Positions 32,280 to 40,760 of a DNA stretch of 64,000 bases are shown piece by piece. Below the pieces are notes generated by a model. It made no database searches and was not told the origin of the DNA. It was given only the letters and a program-made list of their open reading frames with translations. The position numbers and the translations under genes are program-made. How positions within the stretch are numbered: position 1 is the first letter of the stretch; every line of letters starts with the position of its first letter. The stretch lies in the NCBI GenBank assembly GCA_016926855.1, contig JAFGNT010000006.1:1-64000 (forward strand). Direction: 5' to 3'. Source of the DNA: Methanomicrobiaceae archaeon. GTDB lineage: Archaea; Halobacteriota; Methanomicrobia; Methanomicrobiales; Methanomicrobiaceae.

Positions 32280-32945
32280 ATGGGCATAAAACAGAACACC
32301 GAACCGCGGGCCGAAGACTACGACGATCTCGCCGCCCGCACCATACCTGACTTTGAGCTCTTCTACGCAACCGTCACGGATGCCATCCCGGAAAACAGCA
32401 CACGGGTGCTCGAACTCGGGTGCGGCACCGGCATCCTCACCGCACGGATACGAAACGCTTTCCCCGCGGCGACGGTTACCTGCATCGACAGCTCTTCGGC
32501 GATGCTCGGAGTCGCCCGCCGGAAACCGGAGCTGGAAGGAGTCTCCTTCATCGAGAGCGATTTCAGGGACCCGTGGCCCGCGGGACCCTACGACGCCGTG
32601 GCAAGTACCTTCTGTCTCTTCGCGCTTGAACCTGACGACCTGCAGGCGACGATCTCGCGGGCACACCGGGTGCTTCGCCCCGGCGGAATCTTTGTCACCG
32701 GATGCGTCTTCAGGCCCGAAACGAGGGAGGAGGAGACGCGTTGCCTCGCCCGGTGGGAGGCGTTCATGCGGGATACCGGCCTCGATGCCGCGGAGATCAG
32801 GCGGGAGCTGACAGCATGGGACGGGGCCCGGACACGGATTCCCACCCGGGACCTGTTCGGGACAATGCTGAAGACGGCGGGATTCTCCATGGCCCGGTGG
32901 CCGTATTCCGAAGGGCTGTATGGCGTTGTGATCGCAGTGCGGTGA
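32280..32945 (+). CDS. Class I SAM-dependent methyltransferase
   Basis: A 221-residue methyltransferase. Motif I is RVLELGCGTGILTARI, the acidic residue of strand 2 is in VTCIDSSSAML, motif II reads YDAVASTFCLFAL, and motif III HRVLRPGGIFVTG. It resembles small-molecule or quinone-type Methyltransf_25 enzymes, but the substrate is unknown. It is divergent from uspA; the 120 bases between them hold both promoters. It does not resemble the methyltransferase at 30944-31603 beyond the shared SAM-binding core. Confidence 0.9.
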   Translation: MGIKQNTEPRAEDYDDLAARTIPDFELFYATVTDAIPENSTRVLELGCGTGILTARIRNAFPAATVTCIDSSSAMLGVARRKPELEGVSFIESDFRDPWPAGPYDAVASTFCLFALEPDDLQATISRAHRVLRPGGIFVTGCVFRPETREEETRCLARWEAFMRDTGLDAAEIRRELTAWDGARTRIPTRDLFGTMLKTAGFSMARWPYSEGLYGVVIAVR

Positions 32946-33228
32946 GCACGGGAAACCGGGCGCACCCGATCCTGCAGGGGAAGTTATAAAAAAATAAGAG
33001 AGAGAGACCCACGACGGGGAGGCGTGGCGGATACCGGCCCCGTTCATCCGGCTCTGCCCCGGTTTCTTGCCTGCGAACATAGATTTTTACCTTTTCTAAA
33101 AAGAGAAGTACAGTAAACAGACACCGGAGGATCTGCATCGCAGGGAATTGGGCCAGGCAATCCGGTTTCAAACAGGCAGTCTTTTCAGGTGTGATTTCGA
33201 AAAATTGTGGAAGCGGGAGTCTGATACG

Positions 33229-33453
33229 ATGTGCATCGCAGTGCCGGCGGAAGTGCTGGAAATAAAAGAGGGAAATATCGGCGTCGTCGACTACGGTGAC
33301 CTGCAGCAGGAGGTCCGCCTGGATCTCGTCGATGTCCGTGTAGGGGAATTTGTCCTCGTCCATGTGGGATTTGCCATTCAGAAACTGAGCAGGGAAGAGG
33401 CGCTCCAGACCCGCGAGATCTTCCGGCAGGTCTACGCTGCGATGGAGGAGTAA
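33229..33453 (+). CDS. hypC: Hydrogenase maturation chaperone HypC
   Basis: A 74-residue HypC/HybG-family protein. The defining N-terminus MCIAVPAEVLEI is present, with Cys2 binding the Fe(CN)2CO group carried to the [NiFe] hydrogenase large subunit. The core is IGVVDYGDLQQEVRLDLVD with the usual HVGFAIQKL segment. I start at ATG 33229 because Cys must be residue 2; the frame is open upstream. The stop overlaps the hypA start by one base (TAATG), the first link of a coupled hypC-hypA-hypE unit. Confidence 0.96.
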   Translation: MCIAVPAEVLEIKEGNIGVVDYGDLQQEVRLDLVDVRVGEFVLVHVGFAIQKLSREEALQTREIFRQVYAAMEE

Positions 33454-33794
33454 TGCACGAGTACACCATCGCATACGACATCTATGCGACGGCCCGCCGT
33501 GCAGCCCTCGACAACCGGGCAACCGAAGTGAAAAAGGTATACGTGGACGTCGGCGAGATGTCCATGGTCAATCCCGAGCAGGTTGTATTCCTTTTCGGGA
33601 CATTCGGCGAAGAGGACCACCTTTTTGCCGGAACTGTCCTTGAATGCCGGAATGTCCCGGCAGAAACACGCTGCGACTGCGGCTACGAGGGAACGGAACG
33701 CTATGTCTGCCCCGTATGCGGAAAACTCCCGCAGATCACCCGGGGAATGGAAATTAGGGTCACCAATATTGAAATCGAAGTGGATGAAGCATGA
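33453..33794 (+). CDS. hypA: Hydrogenase nickel-insertion protein HypA
   Basis: A 113-residue HypA. The nickel-binding N-terminus is MHEYTIAYDI, with the essential His2 and Glu3 retained. The zinc site is made by two cysteine pairs in TRCDCGYEGTERYVCPVCG; the first pair is CxC rather than the common CxxC, a variant seen in some archaeal HypA. It delivers nickel to [NiFe] hydrogenases such as the F420-reducing and Ech/Eha types of methanogens. It overlaps hypC by one base and hypE by four. Confidence 0.95.
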   Translation: MHEYTIAYDIYATARRAALDNRATEVKKVYVDVGEMSMVNPEQVVFLFGTFGEEDHLFAGTVLECRNVPAETRCDCGYEGTERYVCPVCGKLPQITRGMEIRVTNIEIEVDEA

Positions 33795-34786
33795 AAGTCA
33801 ATCTGATGCACGGCGCCGGCGGGGAAGTAATGGGGGAACTGCTCGGGACACTCACCAAATTTACCCACAACAATGCCGGGGGTATCGGCCTCGAAGCACT
33901 GGACGACGGAGCGGTGTTCCCTCTCGGCGGCCAGAATATCGTGTTCACCACGGACTCGCATGTGGTGAAGCCGATCTTTTTTCCGGGAGGCGATATCGGC
34001 CGCATCGCCGTCTCCGGCACGGTCAATGATCTCGCGATGATGGGAGGGCGGCCCATAGCGCTCTCCTGCGGCATGCTCATCGAAGAAGGATTTGAGGTAT
34101 CCGACCTGGAGCGCATCGTCGCCTCGATGGACGAGGCGCTCGGTGAGTGCGGTGCGGCGCTCGTGACCGGCGATACGAAGGTACTGGAGAAAGGGGCGCT
34201 TGACGGCATCGCCATCAACACGTCAGGCATCGGGGTGGCCGCACGTCCGGTACGGGACAGCGGCCTTGTGCCCGGCGACGTGATTATCGTCAGTGGAACG
34301 CTGGGCGATCACGGCCTCGCCATCATGGCGCACCGGGAAGGGTTTGATCTCGGTGAGCAGATCCTCTCCGATGTCGCCCCCCTCTGGACTCTTGTCGAGC
34401 AGGCACTCGGTGCGGGCGACATTCACGCGATGAAAGACCCGACACGGGGCGGATTTGCGAACGCCATCAACGAGATGGCACGAAAGAGCGGTGTCTGCAT
34501 CAGGATCCGGGAGGAGGCGCTCCCGATCCGGCGAAGTGTCCGGAGTGCCGGGGAGATGCTCGGCATCGATCCCCTTGACGTGGCAAACGAGGGAAAAGTC
34601 GTAATGGGAGTCGATGCCGGAGACGCGACCGCTGTCCTGCAGGCGCTCAAGAGCCACCGGTACGGCAGGGATGCCGTCATCGTCGGAACCGTCACCGAAG
34701 GGCGGCATGTTATCATGGAGACGGCAATCGGCGGGGAACGGTTTATCGAACCGCCGGTGGGCGATCCGGTCCCACGGGTCTGCTGA
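33791..34786 (+). CDS. hypE: Hydrogenase maturation protein HypE
   Basis: A 331-residue HypE of the PurM/AIR-synthase fold, which dehydrates a C-terminal thiocarboxamide to thiocyanate to make the cyanide ligands of [NiFe] hydrogenases. The N-terminus MHGAGGEVMGELL and the central GTVNDLAMMGGRP and DPTRGGFANAINEMA match the family. The essential C-terminal Cys is in place (PVPRVC at the very end). It is coupled to hypA by an ATGA overlap. hypB, hypD and hypF are not in the window. Confidence 0.96.
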   Translation: MKVNLMHGAGGEVMGELLGTLTKFTHNNAGGIGLEALDDGAVFPLGGQNIVFTTDSHVVKPIFFPGGDIGRIAVSGTVNDLAMMGGRPIALSCGMLIEEGFEVSDLERIVASMDEALGECGAALVTGDTKVLEKGALDGIAINTSGIGVAARPVRDSGLVPGDVIIVSGTLGDHGLAIMAHREGFDLGEQILSDVAPLWTLVEQALGAGDIHAMKDPTRGGFANAINEMARKSGVCIRIREEALPIRRSVRSAGEMLGIDPLDVANEGKVVMGVDAGDATAVLQALKSHRYGRDAVIVGTVTEGRHVIMETAIGGERFIEPPVGDPVPRVC

Positions 34787-34830
34787 CGGGCCGGACCGGC
34801 GGCGTCCGGCAGGGCGCACCCGACCACACC

Positions 34831-34840
34831 TTTTTATAAA
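34831..34840 (+). promoter_or_regulatory. Predicted TATA box of the acetyltransferase gene
   Basis: tttttataaa lies 31-40 bases before ATG 34871, a spacing that fits a leaderless or near-leaderless transcript and supports that start. Confidence 0.5.
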
Positions 34841-34870
34841 CGCGAACTCTATGTGCGACATGGAGAGCAG

Positions 34871-35314
34871 ATGCACGGGTCCGGACGATTCGACATACGG
34901 CAGGTAGAGTCATGGGATGCCGGGGAAATCGCGGACCTCTACCGGGAAGGGGGATGGTGGCACGAGGAATGGGATCCCGGCGGCCTGCAGGCCCTCATCT
35001 CGGGGAGTTTTTCATTTGTCGTTGCGGTTGATCGCGAAAGCGGACGGGCCGTCGGTATGGGCCGGGTCATCTCGGACGGCGTTTCGGACGCGTATATCCA
35101 GGATCTCGTCGTCCGTGCCGCCTGCCGCGGACAGGGAATCGGAGAGTCAATTCTCTTGAGGCTTGTCCGTGCATGCACTGACGCGGGCATCTCGTGGATT
35201 GCGCTGATTGCAGAGCCTGAAACCGAAAGTTTTTACCGTTCCCGCGGATTTTTGGTGATGGAAGGATACACGCCAATGAAATTTGGCGGAGATGACGATG
35301 CATGCTTACAGTAA
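34871..35314 (+). CDS. GNAT-family N-acetyltransferase
   Basis: A 147-residue GNAT enzyme. The acetyl-CoA pyrophosphate loop is VVRAACRGQGIGESIL (R-x-x-G-x-G), preceded by the strand DAYIQDLVV and followed by IALIAEPETESFYRSRGF, the typical last motif. The acceptor is unknown. I place the start at ATG 34871, with the TATA box at 34831 and a ggagag site just upstream; a GTG at 34853 is an alternative. Its end overlaps the next gene by 13 bases, so the two are probably translated from one message. Confidence 0.87.
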   Translation: MHGSGRFDIRQVESWDAGEIADLYREGGWWHEEWDPGGLQALISGSFSFVVAVDRESGRAVGMGRVISDGVSDAYIQDLVVRAACRGQGIGESILLRLVRACTDAGISWIALIAEPETESFYRSRGFLVMEGYTPMKFGGDDDACLQ

Positions 35315-36204
35315 ACGACTTCACACCCGTAACCCTCTCCGACCGCGACACATTCACCCGCCATTACCGGAAATATCCCCAGGAACACAGTGATAATGCG
35401 TTTTCCAACATGGTCTGCTGGAACCACTATGCCGATTACCGGTTCGCACAGGTAAAAAACACCATCATTATATCCAGCACCGTCGATGGCCAGACATCAT
35501 TTCGGACCCCCATTGGACCTCGGGATCCCGGATTGCTCAGGGAGGTCCTCCGCCTCGCCGCGTCGGACGGCGGGGAGAATCCCTTCTCTATCTTCGGTTC
35601 CGCGGCAAAAGAATGGGTGGCGAGCCAGTATCCGGCGATGACACTCTACCCGGACAGGGATTATTACGACTATGTCTACGCAACGGCAGATCTTGCCCGG
35701 CTCCCGGGAAAGAAATACCTCTCGATTCGCCGCCAGCTCAATAAATTCAGGAAGAACTGTGTCTACCAGATCGAACACATCACACGGGAGAATATCGGGG
35801 ATCTCCATGAATTCCTCCTGAAGTGGTGCGAATGGAAACATTGTGATGAAAAGCCGGTTCTTTCCCACGAAAAGGATGCGGTGTTCTATGCGATGGACCA
35901 TTTCTTCGATTTGGAACTCTCGGCAGTCGTCATCCGTGTCAAAGGGACAATTGCCGGCATGGCCATATTCGACGAACTCAACAGCGAAACAGCCGTCGTC
36001 CACTTTGAAAAGGGCCTTCCCGACTGCGAGGGCATTTACAAAGGAGTTAATCAGGAGACCGCACATATCCTGTTTGACCGCTACCGCTACATCAACCGGG
36101 AATCAGACCTTGGTCTGCCGGGGCTGCGGGAGGCGAAAATGAGATACCATCCCGATCATCTTGTCGAGGTCTGGTATGCAAAAAAAGATGAAATCCGGGT
36201 CTGA
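35302..36204 (+). CDS. DUF2156 (phosphatidylglycerol lysyltransferase C-terminal) domain protein
   Basis: A 300-residue soluble protein of the DUF2156 family, which has two tandem GNAT-like folds and includes the aminoacyl-lipid transferase MprF. Family features are FSNMVCWNHYADYRFAQV near residue 35, the RRQLNKFRKN helix at about 145, and the C-terminal INRESDLGLPGLREAKMRYHP. It has no membrane helices, so it is not a full MprF. A lysine or other aminoacyl transfer to a lipid or small molecule can be suggested only by analogy. It overlaps the GNAT gene by 13 bases. Confidence 0.85.
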   Translation: MLTVNDFTPVTLSDRDTFTRHYRKYPQEHSDNAFSNMVCWNHYADYRFAQVKNTIIISSTVDGQTSFRTPIGPRDPGLLREVLRLAASDGGENPFSIFGSAAKEWVASQYPAMTLYPDRDYYDYVYATADLARLPGKKYLSIRRQLNKFRKNCVYQIEHITRENIGDLHEFLLKWCEWKHCDEKPVLSHEKDAVFYAMDHFFDLELSAVVIRVKGTIAGMAIFDELNSETAVVHFEKGLPDCEGIYKGVNQETAHILFDRYRYINRESDLGLPGLREAKMRYHPDHLVEVWYAKKDEIRV

Positions 36205-36257
36205 TATGGACAGGCAGGAGAGACCGGACGGCACAGGAAGGGACCGGTGAGAGATTC

Positions 36258-37529
36258 ATGAAATCTGCGGCTGATCTGCTGATGAAAAATGTGATGATTC
36301 CCGGAGGGCGCATCGCCGATATCTCCATCCGGGACGGCGTTGTCGCCCATGTAGGTGCAGGTCTCCGGGCGGATACCGTCATTGACGCAGCCGGATATCT
36401 CTGTCTCCCGGGAGGCGTTGACATGCACGTGCATATGCGGGGCGGCGTGCAGGCGCAGAAGGAGACGTGGGCAACCGGCAGCAGGAGTGCACTGGCGGGG
36501 GGAGGGACGGTCGTCATCGACCAGCCGAACCAGATACCCCCGGTGGCCGATATTCCCACGCTGGAGGCCAGGATCCGGGAAGCGAAACAGGAATCGCTCT
36601 GCAACTTCGGCATTAACGGGGCCGTGTCGCGGAATGCCGATATCGAAGGGATGTGGAGATCCGGCGTCACGGCCTTCGGTGAAACATTCGCCGCACCATC
36701 CAGCTACGGGGAGGCAATCGGCCACGACGAGCTCGCTTCCGTGCTCGGAAGGATCCGGCCGCTCGGCGGACTGGTGACCATCCATGCGGAAGACGTGCTT
36801 ATCGGCATGGACGATTCATTGCCCGCCCACAATGCGCTCCGCACGGGAACCGGTGAAGCGCAGGCGGTCGCCCGTATCGTGGCACTGGCACCGGAAGGCA
36901 TGGCACTTCATTTCTGTCACCTCTCCTGTATCCACTCCATCGATGCCGCCCTCGGCACCATCGAAGTGACTCCCCATCACCTCTTCCTCTCCTACGAGAT
37001 GTTTGCTGATGATGACGGGCGCGTAAAGGTCAATCCACCGCTCAGGCGGGAGAAGGCACGCAGCAAGGTCTGGTCGCGATGGGAACGGATCGATGTCATC
37101 GCCTCGGATCATGCGCCGCATACCCTCGCCGAGAAATCCGGGGCGTTTGCCGATGCGCCCTCCGGCATTCCCGGTGTCGAAACCATGATCCCCCTGCTGC
37201 TTGCCGCCATGCTGGAGGGACGGATATCGCTTGCGTCCCTCGCGGACAAGACATCATATACGCCCTGCAGACTGCTCGGCATTCCGTGTGCGGGATTTGT
37301 TCCCGGATGCCGGGCGGATTGTGCAGTGTACCCCCGCGAGGCACATCGTGTGGACGCCGACGCATTGCACAGCAGGGCAGGGTGGACGCCGTACGAGGGA
37401 ATGGCCGCGGTCTTTCCCGAGTATGTGATCATGAACGGTGAGATCTCCTTCCATGACGGGGAATTCCCGGGATCTCCCGGCGCCTGGATACCGGGGCGTG
37501 GTTATATGGGGGATCAGCCCCAGATATGA
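36258..37529 (+). CDS. pyrC: Dihydroorotase
   Basis: A 423-residue amidohydrolase that closes carbamoyl-aspartate to dihydroorotate in pyrimidine synthesis. Metal-binding motifs: DMHVHMRGG (HxH), VTIHAEDV, FCHLSC and IASDHAPHT. The length and the signature SDHAPHTLAEK are those of archaeal PyrC. It is preceded by an acceptable gagag site and stands alone, although other pyrimidine genes (pyrE, carA, carB) lie later in the window. A close relative, allantoinase or hydantoinase, is less likely given the SDHAPH block and the organism. Confidence 0.92.
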   Translation: MKSAADLLMKNVMIPGGRIADISIRDGVVAHVGAGLRADTVIDAAGYLCLPGGVDMHVHMRGGVQAQKETWATGSRSALAGGGTVVIDQPNQIPPVADIPTLEARIREAKQESLCNFGINGAVSRNADIEGMWRSGVTAFGETFAAPSSYGEAIGHDELASVLGRIRPLGGLVTIHAEDVLIGMDDSLPAHNALRTGTGEAQAVARIVALAPEGMALHFCHLSCIHSIDAALGTIEVTPHHLFLSYEMFADDDGRVKVNPPLRREKARSKVWSRWERIDVIASDHAPHTLAEKSGAFADAPSGIPGVETMIPLLLAAMLEGRISLASLADKTSYTPCRLLGIPCAGFVPGCRADCAVYPREAHRVDADALHSRAGWTPYEGMAAVFPEYVIMNGEISFHDGEFPGSPGAWIPGRGYMGDQPQI

Positions 37530-37720
37530 TCTGCCGATACAGCGCACCACATAGGTCCCCGGGCGATCGATTGACAGATGTCTGGATATGAACCATGGGA
37601 CAACCCGGGTGCGCGACAGGCACGCCCGGCAGGGTAAAAACGGGTGAAGAACGGCACCATGCCACTTATGATCCCTGTTTGTTAATGCCGGGCGATATTC
37701 ACATTTTCCACCTCCCGGAT

Positions 37721-38068
37721 ATGACCGAAAATTCTCTTGCCGATGCACTATCCGAAGCCGAAGGAGGAGTAATCCTCACTATCGAAGTATCCGCCGGTGC
37801 CAAGAAGGAACGGTTTCCCGCTGGATACAATGAGTGGCGGCGATCAATACAGTGCCATGTCCGGCCCCCTCCGGTTGAGGGGAAGGCAAATAGTGCGGTC
37901 ATCAGGTGCGTATCCGCGGCCACCGGCATTCCCAAACGGGATATCTCACTTTTAAGCGGCGCCACATCGACGGTGAAGCGGATCATGATCACCGGCATCA
38001 GCCGTGAGGAGCTGCTTGCACGACTGTCATCGGACTCCTGCCGGAACAGGGACACCGGTCCCGATTGA
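37721..38068 (+). CDS. DUF167/UPF0235 family protein
   Basis: A 115-residue protein of the YggU/DUF167 family. The diagnostic parts are VILTIEVSAGAKKERF, VRPPPVEGKANSAVIRCVS and ISLLSGATSTVKRIMITG. The family has a known fold but no established biochemical role. Start choice is uncertain: ATG 37721 gives the usual N-terminus, while ATG 37685 would add 12 residues; neither has a good Shine-Dalgarno. It stands between pyrC and dnaG on the plus strand. Confidence 0.85.
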   Translation: MTENSLADALSEAEGGVILTIEVSAGAKKERFPAGYNEWRRSIQCHVRPPPVEGKANSAVIRCVSAATGIPKRDISLLSGATSTVKRIMITGISREELLARLSSDSCRNRDTGPD

Positions 38069-38179
38069 GGAGGCAGGCGAGTGAATGGCCGTTAAATGGA
38101 AGGTATTTCCTTCTGCGATATATGCAGTGCATTTGTTTATATAATTGCAGTAATAATATACGATTGCCTTATGTACAGG

Positions 38180-38232
38180 TTTATTTATATTCACCGGCAG
38201 ATCCGTTCTGGCATGGGTAAACCTGGAGGTGA
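38180..38232 (+). promoter_or_regulatory. dnaG promoter and ribosome-binding site
   Basis: tttatttatattc at 38180-38192 is a good TATA element, and ggaggtga at 38225-38232 is a near-perfect Shine-Dalgarno 6 bases before ATG 38239. Together they fix the start of dnaG. Confidence 0.6.
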
Positions 38233-38238
38233 CATTCC

Positions 38239-39471
38239 ATGTATTCACCGGAAACTACCAAGTACCTTATCCATATTTACCTTGAAGCAGAGGGGGTGGT
38301 CGAGAAATCTGATGTAGTTGGCGCCATATTCGGCCAGACTGAAGGATTACTCGGCGAAGACCTGGATCTGCGAGATCTCCAGCGGACAGGCAGGGTAGGG
38401 CGGATCGACGTCCAGACTACCAGCAGGAAGGGGGAGACAAAAGGAGAGATTTTGATCTCTTCATCGCTCGACAAGGCCGAAACGGCACTCCTCTCCGCAT
38501 CACTTGAGACCATCGACCGCGTCGGCCCCTGCAACGCCCGCGTTTCTGTCGAACGGATCGAAGATATCCGTATTACAAAACGGAGAAAGATACTGGAACG
38601 GGCGAAGGAAATCCTGCTCGAACATTTCGATGAGGGAACGATAAACTCGAACGAACTGCTTGACCTCGTCCGCGAACAGACGCGGATCGAGAAAGTCGGT
38701 ATTGTCGGCGAGGAAAAACTTCCGGCCGGGCCGAATGTCATGGAGTCGGATGCCATCATCGTGGTTGAAGGGCGGGCGGATGTCATCAACCTGCTCCGTT
38801 ACGGTATAAAGAATGCGGTGGCGGTGGAAGGCACCAATGTGCCCGATACCATCATCACACTGTGCGAAACCAAGACAGCCACTGCATTTCTCGACGGGGA
38901 CCGCGGAGGCGACCTGATACTCTCCGAGCTCCTGCAGACTACGGATATCGATTTTGTGGCCTTTGCCCGGCGTGGCAGGAGTGTCGAGGCGATGTCGCGA
39001 AAGGAGATCGTCAAGGCTCTCCGGAATAAAGTGCCGGTTGAGTTTATTGCCGATGTAAAACGGGAAGGAGAACAGGAAAAACCCGCCCGCCGCCCCATCC
39101 CGCCGATCGTGGCAGTGGGAGAGGATGTCAGGGGGGTGAGTCCGGAAGAAGGAAGGGAAACGGCACGAACGGGTGAAGAGCCGCGGACAGAGGTCCATAC
39201 GCTCAGAAACCACTTTACAGAGGTGGAAGGACACCATATTGCCCGTTTTCTCTCCCCGGAGTACACGGTGATCCGCGAGTCGCGCGCAGATGACGCCGAA
39301 CAGGAGATACCGGAAATTGAAGGCGACGTATCCGGAATTGTCATAGATTCAGTAGTGGACCAGCGAATGCTCGACCTGATTGCGGGAAAGGGAATGGAGT
39401 ACGTCGCCGCACGTGATTTCACAGGAATTATAAAAAAGCCGGTATCTACACGGCTTCTGCGAATAATTTAA
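38239..39471 (+). CDS. dnaG: Archaeal DnaG-type primase
   Basis: A 410-residue archaeal DnaG. The central Toprim domain carries the catalytic acidic motifs IIVVEGRADVINLLRYG (Glu) and TATAFLDGDRGGDLIL (DxD). The N-terminal domain, SPETTKYLIHIYLEAEGVVE, and the C-terminal ARDFTGIIKKPVSTRLL are archaeal features; zinc-finger and helicase-binding domains of bacterial DnaG are absent, as expected. In archaea it is linked to the exosome and RNA processing and also has primer synthesis activity. A variable acidic linker lies at about 275-345. It is followed by the small UPF0058 gene. Confidence 0.96.
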   Translation: MYSPETTKYLIHIYLEAEGVVEKSDVVGAIFGQTEGLLGEDLDLRDLQRTGRVGRIDVQTTSRKGETKGEILISSSLDKAETALLSASLETIDRVGPCNARVSVERIEDIRITKRRKILERAKEILLEHFDEGTINSNELLDLVREQTRIEKVGIVGEEKLPAGPNVMESDAIIVVEGRADVINLLRYGIKNAVAVEGTNVPDTIITLCETKTATAFLDGDRGGDLILSELLQTTDIDFVAFARRGRSVEAMSRKEIVKALRNKVPVEFIADVKREGEQEKPARRPIPPIVAVGEDVRGVSPEEGRETARTGEEPRTEVHTLRNHFTEVEGHHIARFLSPEYTVIRESRADDAEQEIPEIEGDVSGIVIDSVVDQRMLDLIAGKGMEYVAARDFTGIIKKPVSTRLLRII

Positions 39472-39536
39472 AGCATTGCCATGCATATTTATTTATACAC
39501 ATTTTTCTCAGTCTTAGAGAGGAGGACGAAGATACC

Positions 39537-39821
39537 ATGCACAAGGAAGAATTGATCACCCTTCACCAGGTAATGGCGGAAATCAAGGACTTTTTTGAAG
39601 ACAACAATCCAAAATCGTCGTTTTCTGACTACTACTCCCTTAGTGTGGAGCCAAACCAGCTCCATAAAAGTAAAATGGAGCATAAACATGCCATTTTTGT
39701 GCTTGGTCAGGAGATTGCCGAGGCAATGAAAGAAGTCGAGTATTCGGCATCCGCGAGGATCGCAGCACGGATGAAAGAACTCGCCCGGAAGACCGAGAAA
39801 GAAATCGAATACATTCATTAA
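39537..39821 (+). CDS. UPF0058 family protein
   Basis: A 94-residue, mostly helical, cytoplasmic protein matching the archaeal UPF0058 family, which starts MHKEELI-x-LHQ and includes HKHAIFVLGQEIAEAM and a Lys-rich C-terminus. Function unknown. A TATA-like atatttatttatac lies about 50 bases upstream, just after the dnaG stop, and a gagagg Shine-Dalgarno precedes the ATG, so it has its own promoter. A run of seven T after the stop would end the transcript; the next gene converges with it. Confidence 0.9.
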   Translation: MHKEELITLHQVMAEIKDFFEDNNPKSSFSDYYSLSVEPNQLHKSKMEHKHAIFVLGQEIAEAMKEVEYSASARIAARMKELARKTEKEIEYIH

Positions 39822-39848
39822 TACTTTTTTTACCGGTTCATTTCTGTT

Positions 39849-40646
39849 TCAGCCTTTTGTGTACTCCGTTTCCTGTTCTATGAGAAATTCAGCGAGATAC
39901 TCGGGGATTGGCACACCCATGCAGTGCCAGTTCGGTGTGCCGTTCACCTCGAGCACGGTATACTCCCCGTCCCGGAGAAGCAGGTCCACACCGCAGTAGT
40001 CGATCCCGATGGCACCTGCTGCATCTGCGGCGATGGCGGCCATCGGCGTATCGATCTCCACCGGCCTGCCGTGTCCCCCCTGATGGATGTTGTGGGCAAA
40101 GGAGTCCGACTGCCGCACAATCGCACCCCGGGCCTTCCCGTCGATAACGAATACCCGGAAGTCACGATCGTTTTCAATGTATTCCTGCAGGTACCAGGGG
40201 GGCTCTCCGAGTTCCTCTACCCGTGTAAAGGGAAAAATCCCGTTTCCATCGTAGCCGTACATCGGCTTGTAGACGGCCTTCCCGGTGCGGGACAGAAATG
40301 CCGCGGCATCAGCGGCCCGGGCCGTGAAGATGGTTTCCGGCGTCGGCACACCGTGCTTCATCAGGAGCGCTGTCGTGCGTGCCTTGCTTGCGCAGGTGGC
40401 AATCGCATCGGGAGTATTGACGACACGGTTGTCAAGCGACAGCACATTGAGAATCTCAAAATACGAATTCTCCTGCTTCATACCGCATACCCAGATTACA
40501 TCCCCGCAGATACCGGAGTGAAGCGGTTCGGTGCCATCGAGATCGAGGACCGAGAAAGTGGCCCCCCGCCGCCTGAGCTCTTGTATCACCGCACCGGTCG
40601 AGTCGTCGCCGGGTGTATCGGTGGGTTTTTTGATGATACGTATCAT
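39849..40646 (-). CDS. mptN: RimK-family ATP-grasp ligase, probably MptN
   Basis: A 265-residue ATP-grasp enzyme of the RimK type. The ATP-binding core is visible as KAVYKPMYGYDGNGIF, WYLQEYIENDRDFRVFVIDG and YTVLEVNGTPNWH (Mg-binding Glu and Asn). In methanogens this group includes MptN, which adds alpha-glutamate to tetrahydromethanopterin, and CofF, which does the same for F420. I favour MptN because MptN (MJ0620) and the Tes-type radical SAM gene (MJ0619) are adjacent in M. jannaschii and the two lie within 1.1 kb here. CofF remains possible. A TATA (gatatatagc) is at 40691-40700. Confidence 0.7.
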   Translation of the reverse strand: MIRIIKKPTDTPGDDSTGAVIQELRRRGATFSVLDLDGTEPLHSGICGDVIWVCGMKQENSYFEILNVLSLDNRVVNTPDAIATCASKARTTALLMKHGVPTPETIFTARAADAAAFLSRTGKAVYKPMYGYDGNGIFPFTRVEELGEPPWYLQEYIENDRDFRVFVIDGKARGAIVRQSDSFAHNIHQGGHGRPVEIDTPMAAIAADAAGAIGIDYCGVDLLLRDGEYTVLEVNGTPNWHCMGVPIPEYLAEFLIEQETEYTKG

Positions 40647-40690
40647 GAAAAGAGCCTCTGTGATAAGAGTTGTCTGTTCGCCTAAAAAAG

Positions 40691-40737
40691 GCTATATATC
40701 GGTTCACGGCCCGGCCGGAGATCTGAACGCTTATATC
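40691..40737. promoter_or_regulatory. Divergent promoters of mptN-like and dehydrogenase genes
   Basis: tatatatcgg at 40693-40700 reads as a TATA box on the minus strand 45-55 bases before the mptN-like start. cttatatctg at 40730-40739 reads as a TATA box on the plus strand about 26 bases before ATG 40761, suggesting a leaderless mRNA. Confidence 0.5.
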
Positions 40738-40760
40738 TGCGGATGCCGTATTCACGTTCC